Positions 10,601-25,600 of a stretch of 64,000 nucleotides of DNA are shown one piece after another. How positions within the stretch are numbered: the first letter of the stretch is position 1; every line of letters begins with the position of its first letter. Location: positions 16,260,849 to 16,324,848 of the forward strand of contig JAKZAP010000001.1 in NCBI GenBank assembly GCA_023053575.1. Reading direction: 5' to 3'. The notes beneath the pieces were generated by a model. It was not told where the DNA came from. It saw only the letters and a program-made list of their open reading frames with translations, and ran no database searches. The DNA is from Branchinecta lynchi. Lineage: Eukaryota; Arthropoda; Branchiopoda; Anostraca; Branchinectidae. A program made the position numbers and the translations under genes.

Positions 10601-13600
10601 CTTCCCTTCCTGACAGTTATATTATATACCTGTAGTTGTATTATATTACAGTCAACATTAAGTCTATTTTTTCTAAGGCTCTGTTTTTCAGCGGAAAAGA
10701 GAGAAACCTGAATCTGGTTGAATTACTCTGTGCATCGTGCTTCAAATGGTTCCATGAGTCGTGCATTGGCTACCAGCTAGGGAAGCTTGTTCCATTCATG
10801 CTTTCTTATGTTTTTCTTTGCAAAAATTGCTCACCGACAGGGCTTGAAACCTTCAAAAAAAGCCAGGCTCGTAAGTACAGTTTGATCTTCTTCCTCTAGA
10901 AATCATTTGAAGTAAACAGGGGGAAGATGTGGCCGGTGGCCGCATGTAAGCCTTACAGAAGGATCCATGAAAGGAATGGCCCATAAACTTGGTATTAACG
11001 TGACAGTGAAAATCGGAGGTCATACCTTCGTGTGTCATCAGTTTGTTCACATCACTTGGTTATTATTAAAGTACATAAACTATTACAAAACATATGATGA
11101 GTGGGGCTGAAAGATTTCAAGAGAATTTCCAACTTCGTTACCAATCCTGTTCTTTGAAGGAGCGATGATCATGTTTTCCTTACTCATTAACACACAGCAT
11201 CACAACAATTAAAGTGCTTTCCCGACCTAAAGCTAGTAGTATAGTATGTTCCCTGCTGAAGCCACATCATGCAAGCATTTTCTTATTCACCAGAGTTTGG
11301 CCACATGTGCACAACCGCCATTGGAAATCTGATGCAACAAACCCTAAAAGAGGGTAAGCCCAGGCAGTATTTCTCCAAGGAACGTGAGATTATCCCATAC
11401 ATTGATGCGTACTGGGAAGCCATGACCTCTATGCCTAGACGTGCCACTTCCTCATGGCATGCAACCGTAAGTAACTTTTTTCCAGAATATTCTGCATGTT
11501 GTCAAACAACAGGCGTTCATTGTGTGGGTCATTTTGAAATGTCACCACTTTTAGTTAATTGTTTAAGTTTCACTACATTCTCTGACTAACCATCTTCTTT
11601 CCCTTTATTAGGGATACTTATCCACTGCCTGGCATGGCATTGAAGGGTACCTTTTAGTAGGACATCCTTAAAAGACTTCGTTTAAGTCTTTAGTTTTGTG
11701 TTTACTAGGACCAAGTCAACTTTCTGCTCTCAAAAGTCGAGCGCAAAAAGTAAATCAAAAGAGCACCATATTATGTTGTAGCTGCCGCGTCATCTTTGGC
11801 AAGTGTGGAAAATCACACTTGGAGAAGAACATCTTAGAGAAAGAATTGAAATTAGTGGTTAGAAGGTCTGTACATTAGGATTCTTTAGAAGCCCCCCCCC
11901 CCCCCCCAACAAAATTAACAGGCAAACACACCACCACCAAAACCGCTGCCAATTCCTAGAGAAAACAATTCATTTTTAGGTTCACAAAACGCTGAGCAAG
12001 GAACGGGGCTCCACCTTCACTTATCAGGAAACGAGTGAGCTGGCATCTGCTGGCTATGATAATTATTTCTACGGTCTTGTGTACTCCGACGTCCAAAATA
12101 TTCGACCCCCCTACGAAGCTCTCATCCGGTCTGGACACTTGAAAATATCAGAGTTTGGACTCAGTGGCGGGGGTACTGTAACCTGTTTCTTCTATTTTGT
12201 ATTTCCAGCAATGCAGTACCACTGCACTAGTTTACCATGTTTGGCGTCTGCTGGATATTTTTCCATTCTGCTATAGTCTGGAAGGTCTTATAGCCTAGTG
12301 GTGTATATGGCGCGCACCTTCCGTTCCAGGATATCGGACCTTCTTGGAGCCGTTATTGATTATTGTATCATACCGACCAGAAATCGGTATCGGACATAGG
12401 CTAGCTAGAAAAGACTTAGCCAGAAAAGACTTAGCCTTAATAATAATGACCGAAACTACTATAACCTATAAGTCATCGGTGATAGGAATTTTTGAAGCAC
12501 AACTCTAACTAGAAATTATCTTTTCACGATGATTTGGGTCAGAAACATCGTTTTTTGAAGAAAAAAATAGCGATTTTCTTGTTAGCGCTTATCGACTTTG
12601 TCCAGCCTTCCCGCTCTCTGATGGGTCTACGCAAACTATTTGAACATTGAAGACGCCGTGATTAACAAGACCAAAGGTTTCGATGGGATCCCGGCTCGGT
12701 CCCCCAGCCCGGGGGATCCCAGCCCGGCTCGTCTGAAAAAGTGCTGAAGTCGTAAATTTGATATTTAATCCAGACAATTGAGTCTTGTCGATATCCGGTC
12801 GTCACTAGGCTCCTTGAACATTTTTACTATTAAAATTTAGAAACAGATTAAGGCCAATGGCTCTTCTTCTAAGAAAACCAAGTTCAGATATGGATTCAGC
12901 ATGTTCAACATGTGTAGAAACCTCTGCCAAATTTCCAGTTTCGGACGTAGCACGGGCGAATTACTCGTCCGGCAAAAAACTAAAGCTCAAAAACGAATTC
13001 AACATATCTCTACCCCTGTATCGAACCTCTAATCAACTTCAGATAAAACTTTAACTTTTAACAAATTTTCTGGTTCTGGCCGGATTCCGGGAGAACTATT
13101 TGTCCGGCTAGAAAGTAATTCTCATATACGTACTAAGCATGCCTGCTTACCGCTACATTGAACCTCTAATCAGCTTCAGATAAAACTTTGAATTAAAACA
13201 AATTTTCCCGTTTCAGCCGGATTCCGGGTGAACTATATGTCTGGGTAGAAAAGGATTGCCATATGCCGATTCAGCATGTCTTCTTACCCCTATGAGCCTA
13301 TCTAAGAACTCGATCTACCCTTGACCCAAAGAATCCTCACACCAAGTTTCATTAAAATATCTCATTCCCTTCGAGAGTTACCGTGCTGACAGACGACAAC
13401 ATTTTTGCCAGGGGCAGGGGCGTTTCAGGGGGGGGGGGGGGATGCAACTATTGGGTATATTTACGGCGATTCGGTAGTATACAGAATCCCAAATAGGCTA
13501 TTGGTATAAGGATCGGGATTCGGTATAATTGACAGTATTCCGTAGTTATCACGAATTCGGTGAGAGAATTTGCTGAAATTATTTGGTAGTTTTTCGGTGC

Positions 13601-16600
13601 CAGAACTATTCGGCATATTTATGGAGATTCAGTAGTTATCCAGAATCCCGAATAATCGGTTCAAAATTATGGGTATCATGATTGGCATTCGGTAATTTAT
13701 TCGGTATAATTTTCAGGATTCGGTAGTTACCACAAATCCCGACTTTTTCTCCAGTTTCGACGAAATTGTACCGAATAAAAATATTATTCGGTAGTCTTTC
13801 GATACCAAAACAATTCGGTATAATAACGGGATTCGGTAATTTATTCGGTATAATTGCCAGGATTCGGGAGTTACCACGAACCTCGAAACGGAAGAGGTCG
13901 AGTGAAGCACTGGTCGCAGACAAAATGGCTGATCTATGATACTTTTATTTTGGATCCCAAAAACTAATCACAAATGTTTCAAAAAACTAGCCTGCGGCGA
14001 TTTTGTAATATTCTCTGTTTTGTGGACGGGCGAGTCATTTGACCGGGGTTTAAGCCAGTTTTAGGATTGGGATTTCGAAACATTAAAAGCTAGAATCTGG
14101 ATAGAAATAGTTAAATTTGGCAGGAAAAAGCTAACTTAATCTCGGCTGCGGCGCTCACTTTATGTCTGTGGCGCTTACTTTATGTGATCATGGGGAGTAT
14201 TGACTAGACTGTAGTAGCTCTGGAACGCGGCTGCATCCGGTTTCTGGAACTTCTTAGAGACTCGGTATTTCATCCACGGTAAATGATAGAATTTGTAAGA
14301 GAAGCATTTAAATTTTAGCCTACAGCTAAAAACAGAAATTGGATTTCGAAAGTTTTAGCCTGCGGCGCTCGAATTAATTTTCTCCTGGCTATAATAGATA
14401 GAAGCTGTGACTGCAACAGTGCCCGGCAATATATTCTCCAAGTGGCCTTCGCCAAAACGCCGCCTAATAGTTGTCGTATCGTCTTTCATGCTGCCCTTAA
14501 TGTTACTCGGGCCATCGAGCCTGCTCTCTGCCATGAAGCTATGTAATAGTATTTACTTTCATTATTTGAAATTTAATGAACCTGAACTCTTCCTACCTAA
14601 TCCTTTCTGTTCCATAGTTTAAAGCTCGAATTCAGTTTCTAGGTAACATTTTCGGTAACATTTGTGAGAGATTCCCCCCTCCCCCCCCCCCCCCAACGAA
14701 AATCCCGGTTTCGGCGGAATTCCGGAACTACTTGTCCGGCGAAAAAAAAAGCTCAAAAACGAATTCAGCATGTCTCCTTACCCCTACACCCAACCTCTAA
14801 TCAACTTCCAATTAAACTTTTACTTTAAACAAATTTTCCGGTTTCAGCCGGATTCCGAGTGATCTATACGTCCGGTGAGAAAATGGTTGTCATATGCGAA
14901 TTCAGCATGTCCCGCAAATCGAACATCTTATCAAATTTAAATAAAACTTTTACTTTAAACAAATTCTCCTGTTTTGGCCGGATTCCGGCCGAACTAATTG
15001 TCCGTAGAGAAAATAATTTTCATATTCCCTAAATCGAACCTCCAATCAACTTCATATTACTTTTCACAAATATTCCGGTTTTCGCCGGATTCCGGGTGCA
15101 CTATTTGTCCGTTGAACATGCGACGTCCCAGGCCAGGAGCGTCCGAGCCTTTCTTCATTGGGCGGGAGGGTGAAACTGGTAAAATGGGCCGAATCGTTTT
15201 CTGATTCCTACCGAATGTGTTATTTCTTTTTCTAAAGACACGGCGAGTTGCCTTCAAGAAGCTACTATGTAAAAAGTTGCATAGTATGTGCTATGTGAGA
15301 AAAGTTGGCTCGTTTTCACCCACTTCCAGCAGTTGGTCGCTGATCACGTAGTGGCAGCTGCATGGAAACGAAATCAAAGGGGGTCGCTGATTTTGCAAGG
15401 GCCGCTGCATAGAAACAAAATCAAACGGGGTCGCTGATCAGGCAGTGGCCGCTGCATGAAAACGAAATTGGACAAGGGGTACTAGCCTTTTACCTTTGGG
15501 GGACGTCCAGTTTTGCGAACAGGACTCGAGGCGAAAACTCAGTAACTGGTGTGAACCAAATAATGAATTCGTACTACCGAAGAACTAACTAAAAAAATAA
15601 GGAACAGATAGGGAGCGGTAAAAAACAACCGAATTCTGTAATGGAATAAAACTCTTGTTAGAACCACCTAAAACGACCGAATGCGGCAGTCTGGTTATGG
15701 ATACGGACTATACAAAAATCCGGTGGATTACCCAATTCAGTAACGAATCAGAACCAGATGCATCTTGATTAATGACCGAATTATGAAACGAACTGACCGA
15801 ATGCGATAGATACGAAATTGAGAAGAGTCCGGTGAATTACCGAATTCGATAACGAAGGAGACCAAATAAACAAGTCGAGTTTATGAATAGCCGGACAGAA
15901 TGCGGTGAAATCGATGCGGACTGAACAAAAGTGGGATAAATTACCAAATACCGACCAAAGTCGACAAAGAAGGGGAACCGATAAACACATTTAATCACCC
16001 AATTTAGAAATGTGGGGACAAAAGATTTTATTTTCGCCTTTGGTGGAAATTCGACCCTATGCCCAAAAAGTCCCTGGGGGGGTGCACTTCCCTGGGGCCG
16101 CCCCTGCTGATGACCTACCGTGTCTTCTAAAATGAAAAACAACAGTTGGAAGTTTCTCACGGCCTTCTGCGTGAAAGAGTCGGACTTTGAAGCTTTCGGG
16201 CGTAGTGTGCATTGCGTGACTGACAAAAGTTGGCTCGGCTGAAGTCGTAAAACGAAACAATGGCAAAAGGCGAAGATTTCAGAAGCTTATCGTCCCATAA
16301 GGGAGATAATATTTAGAAAAAAAGCAGAATTAGCAAGAGGGCTCTTTTAAATTCGGTTCGGTTGCGGAGAAGATGCCCATAAGAAATTATGTTATATTTG
16401 TAGGCAACCAGAGTTCGGCTCGACGAGGACAAAAACGTAAGGTTGAACAAGGATCTGGCCGAAAGACCCGAAGTGACTTAGCTGTACCAAAGCTACCGGC
16501 TCATGGATACCCAATGGAACATCCTTACAACAAGGATGGCTATCGTTACATCCTGGCAGAACCCGACCCCCATGCCCCTTTCAGGTTAGACTCAAAGTCG

Positions 16601-19600
16601 GCGAATTCGAGTGTGACGGGATCCGTGTCAGAACCGATTTATTTTTCAGGTCCCATGTCTCTCGACGATATTTCCGCAGTTCTACCTAGCTATGATTCCC
16701 ACTAGGGATGTCCCTCTATATTTTTTAGCACCCTATATTTTTCAAACTGGTTTAGTTTTCAGGTTCCTTGTGTCTTGACGATATTTTTGTAAGTCAGAGT
16801 AGATACGATTCTGGCTACGATGCCCCCCTATCTTTTTGTGTTTCGTTCCGACTACGACTGCACCCTGTATTTTTCCCAAAGATCCGAATGTAGTTTCAGA
16901 TAGTTGTCCTGAACCATCGAGTAAAATAAATGCTGTGCAGCCGGGTTTGACCGACTTGGAAACTGAGAGGATTGCGCTAGATTGCATTCAGGGGTGAATA
17001 TCGGCCTCGTCGCAAAAATATAGATAAGGAATGAATCGATCTATGTCTTACCGAAAAAGCCGGAGGGCAATGGCAACGCGAATCAAATAAATACATTAAA
17101 GCACAACTCTTACTAGAGAGATGTTTCGAGGAAGAAATGGCACAGAAATATAGTTTTGCGAAAACACCATTACTTTCCACGTGAAATTACCGATCTTCTT
17201 ATTGCCGCTTGTCCACCCTGTCCAGCCTTCCTGCTCTGTGATGCGGCGGCTGGACGCAAAATATGTCGAGCTCAAATCATAGTAAGTCACCCCCCGGAGG
17301 AGCGACGACATGGGATTTGGCAGCGCCCGCTCGCTCACATCTCAAGCCAAAAACAAAATTATTGACGGGCAACCTTAAAATCTCGGCTAGCACTGAAATG
17401 CGAAAAATTTAAACAAAGTAATTTACAAGGATTTTGTAAAGGCGGGGATTTCAGAGGTCAGTAGACCACGTAAGTTGCCACTGGAGGTGCGACAACAGTG
17501 AAAACAAGACCAAAGGTTTCGATGGGATCCCACAAATCTAATATTTGATCCAGAGAATTGGGTCTGGTCTTCGCCAGATCCAGTGTTCGCCAGGCTAATC
17601 ATCAGAGAAAATTATGTTTAGATATACCTCTATAAGCCATATCTATTTTGACGATGCTGACCAAAACTTCCTGCTGTACTTATGCTAAATTTCCGGTTTC
17701 GGCTGAGTTCCGAGCTAACTAGTTGTCCAGCAAAGAAAGAAAATTCAGAAACGAGTTCAGCGTTTATCCTTATCTCTATAAAGAACATCTAATCAACTTG
17801 AAGTAAAACTTTAACTTATAAAAACAATTCCGGTTGCAACCGGCTTCCGGGCGAACTTTATGTCCGTGTAAAAATGATTGTCATATACAGACTCAGCATC
17901 TCTTCTGTCATCTAATCGACTTCAAATAAAACTTTTGCTTTTAACAAATTTTCCGGTTTTGGCCGGATTCCGGGCGAACTAGTTGTCCGGGTAGAAAATG
18001 CTTTTCACATAAGTGTTCATGATGTCTTTTTACCCCTAAATCGAACATGTAATCAACTTCAAATGAAACTTTTACTTTTAACCAACTTTCCGGTTTTCGC
18101 CGGATTCCGGACGAAATACTTGTCTGTTTTCACCGTCGTGTTCAGCATGTCTTCTTACCCCATAATCGACTATCACATTAGCTGTTAAAAAATACTTTGT
18201 TTGCCCCTTAATTTGAACCCCTCCACCATCCCTAAATGTAGGGCTATAGTGTACAAATGTCTAAAATGTCATGCCTCTATCGAAGAAAACGGTTGTCTGC
18301 CTGTAAGCTTAGAAACAGGAAGGGAAGTCTGGCTGAAATTGCGATACGTTTTGCACTTTCCCGAATGATAACGACCTGTCCGCAGTCGCATAATAGTATA
18401 GGACTAATATACATTGTATATAACGTACACTGTAAAACTTAGCGCGACATTTTTATTGTGAGCGCAGTCTCGTCCGTTTGAGCGCGTGAGCGGTGCGGAG
18501 CGATTGTTCTAAGGTAAGCCGTTCAGCCTTGTATGACTTATCAAGTTCATACAAGGCTGAACGGCTGAGTCTTTCTAGTCTCAGGGACGCTGATTCCCAG
18601 AGACTAGAAAGACCACCCATAAACTCGACAGATCGTTACCTGAAATCTTTTGTACCCTATTTTACCCAATATTTTAATTCTAGTTAATTCAAATTATATT
18701 TTCAAGTTGTACGTGTAGATGAAGTTAAGTCAAATTATATTTTCAAGTTGTACGTGTAGATGAAATGTCTACTTATGCAATTGTCATATGTTATTTGTGT
18801 GAATGACGATCCAGTGCTAGCGTGTATAATACAAGCTATTAAGGAAGTAAAGTACATTATTATTATTATTGTTCAAGCAATGAGAGCGGATTCATGATTT
18901 TGAGGGTCGGTAACGCCAATTGGAACCGGTTTCTTTATTTTTCAGACAAGAGTTCGACGAGAGCAACGATTGGGCTGGAAAACCCATTCCTGGTTGGCTG
19001 TATCGGACACTAAGCCCAAACTCAGTCCTGTTGGCTCTACATGACCGAGCCCCGCAACTTAAAATATCCGAAGACCGTGTAGCTGCTACAGGAGATAAAG
19101 GGTACTGCATGGTTCGGGCTACACATAGTAAGTCTATGAGCAAGCAAGACTCGGAAGCAGCATAGCGAAAGGTCGAGTGTAAGCGGGAAGGAATCGCGTG
19201 TGGGGTTTATATGACGAAGGAGTTGACGGGGTCAACTGACTCTCCGGTGGCACTGTGTCAGTTTTCTCGTCAAGTTAGATACCGGTGACAAACTTATGTT
19301 TGATTAATTGATTGATGATTAGTTCATCTTTAACTTGACAAAAAAGAAAACAGTTAAAAGTACAACTACCACCTGAACAACACAAAAATTAAACTGAGAA
19401 TACAACGAACAAACACTATATAACACACTAAACAGTCAAACCCAACAACTTTCTTCGCAAGTCGTTCTTTTTAAAATACCCGTAGTGCTTGAAGAGAGTG
19501 ATCATGGCTTATCTGAATAAATAAGCATCATGTGATTTCAAAAGCCAGTAGCGTGTAAAGTACTGGCTTAAATTTGCATTTTAGTAAGTCTGCCCTATTG

Positions 19601-22600
19601 GCTTCGGATAGATAATCTGTATTATATTTGCTTTGTATTCTTCCCGTACAGAAGGATGTTTGCCTACGCGGTGACAAATTAGGGTAAGGTGTAAGAGAAT
19701 ATAAGGTATTGTAAACATTCAGAGCTTAGCCAAAAAGGTGTGAGATATGACAATCTAGCTAATCCGCTGTTCACGAATAATCGGTTTTCACATAGTGGAA
19801 ATTCTCTGTCGGATTTGTGACACCTCTATGAGCTTGTACCTGTATTTTGTGCTCGACGAAACGGTTTACAAAAAGTAGGTGTTCACGCACTGAGCTACAT
19901 TCCGTGCCGTGTTTTTTTTTTTAGATTCAGATTTTCCGTGTCGTAATAGCCATAGACGTTCTGAACGTCATACTAGGGCAAATAGTGGGAACGAAAAAAA
20001 TCCATTAATACATTCCAAATAATGCAGTGTATTCAATTAAATGGTACAGAAATTAAGCAGGCTCTCAGTTAAACTTTAAGAAATGTGTTTCTCTCGGACG
20101 AAAAAAGGACTCACATGAGATATATTCCTGCGATATTTTTCCAGTATTTGGTAATGGTCCTATTCAGGCAGTAGCTAGGAGAACGAAGCTGCAATGATGA
20201 GAACAAACATGTCATAATGACAAAAACTGTAGATGCTTTCTGTTCTACCAAATGTTAAGACGGACACACGTTATATACATGAATTGGAGATTTTAAGAGA
20301 GCCTAAAATTTAAGAAAGGCTAAACAAGATTCGTTAACATGCAAAAACATCATTTTGACTACCACTTAACCCAGCATGTTCTTCCTTTCCGAAGGCAGAG
20401 ACGTCTTCAGTTTGGACTATTCTTACTTCCAGCTTTTAGAAGAGTTCACTTTCCTATACTTTCAGGTGTTAGTCGTGGAACGTGGTACTGGGAATGCACT
20501 TTGGAGGAAGTGCCAGATACAGCAGCAATGAGAGTAGGATGGGGACAATGCTTCGCAAACCTTCAGACACCGCTTGGATTTGACAAGTTTGGATATTCTT
20601 GGAGATCAAGGTACGCTAGTCGGTAGCACCATGCTTGCGAACTTGCTGTGTCTAGAACGACCCGAGCTCAGAACGCGGCTCGTGTATTGGTGCGCTCCAG
20701 ATGCTGGACTATGATTAAGTTTTTTAACATCTGAAATGTCATTTTTACTTGAATTGTCTACTCGTAAGACGGAAATCCCTTGCAATTTTCATTCCAGTCC
20801 AGCAGGACAATTGTTGCTTTGGGGAAGGTAGCTCGTCAATCTTTATATTGAAGTCAATCCACGCAGCGATAAAAAAAAAAAATGACTTCCGCGGATCCTT
20901 GCTGGCTGCCCAGCATAACACATAGGAGATTAGAAGAACCTCTCTAGCAAATGGGAACCAGGCTACCTCGTCCTCCAGAAAAGACGACATGAACACGCAC
21001 GCTGATAGTTCATTTTACTTGACTCAACTCACAGAAGAAATCACATTTGTCCGATTCGAAGTCTCCATTTTCGCAAGTCTTCCTTCGCTAGAATATCCGA
21101 AATAAGAAACTACACACTTGACCTGTCGAAGTTGAATTATATCCGAAGTATACTCTAGACGACTAACTCTTCGCGCCAAAAAAGAATCGCCGTGTTCCCG
21201 GTGAAGAGCCAGAAACGTCACTACAACAAAAGTTGTTGATTGGTTCACACAAGGTTTGAATAAATTTAGAGGTTTCGTTTGGGTGACGTTTCTTGTTCTT
21301 CCCGAGGTTACTGGCATGTTTCCTACTTGGCTATATAGAGCATCCCGAACGTGACGAACGAAACTTGATGGCGAAGGAAATTAAAACGGCGCTAAGTATT
21401 CTTATCGTGTAGGAAAGGAACCAAGTTCCACGAATCCAAGGGCTACCATTTCTCCGAAGGTTATTGCGAAGGGGATGTCCTGGGAATCATGATCGTACTG
21501 CCAGAGATTAAGAAGCCGAGGAAGTACAGACCGCCAACCTTCAAAGACAAGGTACGTCATTATATGAGTTTTAAAGTAGAGTTATCCTGGATTGAGTCGT
21601 TCTCATGTCGGCCCAGAATCCGTTCTGTCTATGTTCTTACAAAAAAAATTTCTTTGGGTTAGTTTCGTTTTGGAGATGGGATTTTTGGGTGTCGGTCGGG
21701 CGGTCGGACCCGATTGCGACTCAGGGCACTTCCGAGCGTGCGAGGACGATGAAACTTGGCAGGCGTTATCAGGGACCTGATCAAATAAGCTTGGAAATAG
21801 TTGGTTTCCAAATACGACTATCTGCTATCTAGGGGGGGGGGGGTCCGGTATATTGAGTCATGCACAACTTTCGAACGGGTGATCGGATTTGAAGGAAACT
21901 TGATAACTACCTTATTCGACATGTGGGAACGGAAGCAGAGAGGAGAGAACCGAAATCTCGTGAAACGGTTAGAACTTAGACCGGAGGAATCGGGGTAGAA
22001 CTTGTTGAGAAGGACAAGCATCTGCTCTAGATAAATCGTTTACACAACCAGACTTGATTCGTACACTTTTTTGAAGGGGTGGAGGGGGGGGGGGTTTCCT
22101 GGAGTTCAAGCGATCGCAGTTTTCGGTATTTTCACGATGAAACTTGGCCGGCTTATTAGGGACCCGATCAAATTGAGTTGGAAATAGTAATTTTGTCGAT
22201 CCGACCATCGTGGGGGAGTGGAGGGAGGGAGAATTCAGAAGATTGAGTTATGCGACCCGCTAGGACTGGAGAGATTGGGATGGACCAACAAATGCTCTCG
22301 ATAAATCATTTACAGGACCAGATTGGATTTGGGGGTGGGGTGACTGAATTCCGATCATCGTGAATGAAGTTATTTCCAGTTGTACTAGGACGATGAAGCT
22401 TGGGTGGAACACCAGAGACACGATAAGATTGGCTTAGAAACTGTCACTTACTAGATCCGGCCATTCCCATCCTAACCACAAGGTACACAAAATAATTTTG
22501 AGCAAAATACACATTTTCATGATCCCCATGAGCCCATGCTCGTTTTTGCCTTAAGGGTTTTTGCGCCTTAGAGTGGCTACCAAGGGCCCATGGTCTTTCG

Positions 22601-25600
22601 TGCCACAAGGGATTTGCTTACAGATGAATTTTTAGCGCCCTTAAAGTGCGCATCTTCACAGCCAAGTGCAAAAAGTGCGATGCATTCTCGTGATTTCAAA
22701 GGACCCTTGCTCATTCTTATCTCACGGGTTTTGCTTACTATCAATGATCACAACAAGCCCACGAATTGACAAAGTCCTACTTTCATCCTCTGAACAGCCT
22801 TGCAAGTGCCATTTGAGCTTGTAGTCCTTGTTTTTTGGGGGCATTCTGACGAGGAACCGAGTGCAGTGCAGTGCAAGTGTATAATTTGTCTTCCTCCTTT
22901 TTTTATTCTCTTTTCTTTATTATAGTGTTATGTTGGTTAATTTCTCAAAGAGGGGGGGGGGGGGGGGGTAACCACCCAAAACTTCCGGAGGAGGCTATTG
23001 CAGTTCCTAGTATTTCTTCTGATACACCCCATATAATCTAATCAGATCCACGGTCGCGATTTTCCTTTCTGAAAAGTCCACGAATGCATTGGACAACCGA
23101 ACGGATGAACAAGCCCTTCCTGGCTCCTGATGGCATCGTCAACCTGAAGACCCATGAAGGAACTACAATACTACTGGGAGGGCAGACAATTTTCTCGTAC
23201 ACATATACCTTCTAGCAGCATATTTTGCCGTATGTTGCCTTGGTCCATTGGCTTTACGAGGTGCCACTCCATTGCCTATGCAACCCCCTAATCTCGTAGT
23301 CATGTAACTACGATTCACCCATAATAATGTTGTTTTACAAGCGTTTTCCACTTTGGCACACAAAATCAGTAGTATGGGCGTCTTCAGCTGCCTTTCTTTT
23401 CTGAGTTCCATGCCAGCCTTGTCGGTTCGAAATCAAAGTTCTTGTTGCTGTTTCAGTTTTTCTGCGCCGATACAACCGCGTTCGTTTTTTTTCATACGAA
23501 TTCTTGAAAAAAAAATAGGTGCATAGAATATGTTTCTAAAAGACAGCTTTTTTCCATCAGTAGGCCAGCTTGTTTTACTGCGTGCTCTTTAGCAGAAAAT
23601 GCGACCAAAAGTTGAGGGGAACTTCATGTTTGCATACCTACATAACGACTTCTTCCTGGTTCCTGCCTACTGGTAATATATAAGCAGGTAATGACCCGCC
23701 ATTTTCAAAAGAAAAGTATATAAAATAAAATATAAATTAACAGTGGGGTTGACGACGCATTATATTTCTGCGTTGACAAATTTCAACTTATGTGTCAGCT
23801 GCTCAGTCTTTTCGACTTCATAAAAGAAACCGACGTAACGATGTTATTCTACCTTGATTATTCCCAGGTTATTTCTTCCCTTGTTTAAAGATATTGGGCA
23901 AATAAAAATGATTCTGAAGCCGACCTCAGCAGTGTCCAACTTTTCTTTTAGCCCCTCGTCAAGTTCAAAAGCTACCTCTACTACGAAGAGAAAGATGTCA
24001 GCACTGAGGCCCTGAAAAACCTCCAGCCCCTTCCGGGAAGTAAAATCCTCTTCTTCAAAAATGGTGTCCTCCAGGGAGAGGCTTTTACCGACATCTATGA
24101 TGGTCAGTACTACCCCTGCATTTCCCTGTACAAATCTGTCACTGCCTCCGTCAACTTTGGGCCGAAATTCAAACACCCGCCCGAAGGATACAGTTATAGA
24201 GCGGTAAGTACCCTTTTTTGTTTCCTGTTTTCGGATAGATCTGTCCCGCCTTTTCTTTAGGAGGGGGATGTACTTTAGTGAACACGATTATACCTACACT
24301 GTAAAAAAAAATCTTGCAGGATTTGCTACTGGGATTAATCTTGTCTCTATTGAGATAAGATAGATAAGATAAGATTTATTTCCGTAAAAGCACAAAGGGT
24401 CGTGGAAGCAACACCTAAACGAAACCACAACCCCAACCGCTATTTACAAAAACTATTCCTGTGAATCATGGCTACCTTTAGGAATCTTCCCAAATTTCTA
24501 ATATCTCTAAAACTTCTACTTTTCAGAATTTGTTTGAAATATTTCCTTCCTCGGGTCTTTTAACTCCTGACACTCACCCGTTAAATGGAAAATACATTCG
24601 TTCATTTTACCGCACATCGGACAGAAGTAAGGACCACGAAGCACTCTAACCTTACCCAAATATTTCCTTCTTAATCCTACCGGTGAACAATCTGCCCTCA
24701 GGCTAATTATCGGTTGAATTTGGTCTGAAGAAATTCCCGCCTTAAAATAAATTTCTTCCCCCCATGTCTCCTTCTGCGGCATGAAACCTCAGGGAATCCG
24801 AAGCAGCCAGCCTACACTGCCAATCTTGCACCTCCTGTTCTCTTGGCCTACTCTCCACTTTTTTCACAATACTTCCTAGTTATCCCACCCTTTTCCCTCA
24901 TTCCAAGTATAAGATAAGCCTGTACTATATAAAATTGCCTTGACCTGCTGCGACCTGGACTCCTTTGATGTGTCTCTCTACGACTCCAAATACGCCGCCT
25001 TCATAGGCCTCACTCTTGGCAATGCTATGATTTTTTCCCACAGACGAACCATACTTACTAACCGATAACTCCTTAACGAATAAAGTCGTAAGTCACCTTT
25101 TACTACTAACGTACTAGCCTTACTACTAATTCCTAGTATTCTTTTAAAATAATATAACTGCACCTGTTCAAACTTTTGACGTTGGCTATATCACCAAATT
25201 TCAGCTGCGTAATGCATGGCTGAAACTACTTTCGAAAAAAAATACTTGTTTATTCATCCTTAATTTATTATCGCCTTTAATTGGGTCTTTAATACCATAT
25301 TTACACACCGTTTTCCTTTTGCTAGACTAGATTCTACATGCTTACCGTATTTTCCTTTTGCCGACAGTTTAAACCCCAAATAAATGAACTCCTCTTTATA
25401 CTCGATCTCTTTCCCCTCAAAACTAACTTTATCCTTTTACTTTCCCTCCTTTTCGAAAATACATCACTGCCGTTTTTGTAACGTTCAGTGTCAGTTTCTT
25501 ACTTGTTAAATACTCACTTACCTTATCCATCACAATCTGTAAATTTTCTTTAGAATCAGCAATAAGTGCCACATCTTGTTCGAACAACAATGCACATAAC

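Noticed and set aside
12589..12777. Small minus-strand gene with RAGGPSRDP motif
   Set aside because: It is the GC-rich insertion in the left end of a family-A element read in reverse.
18518..18613. tRNA or snRNA gene
   Set aside because: No cloverleaf, no A/B boxes and no Sm or U-snRNA motifs; only two simple hairpins.
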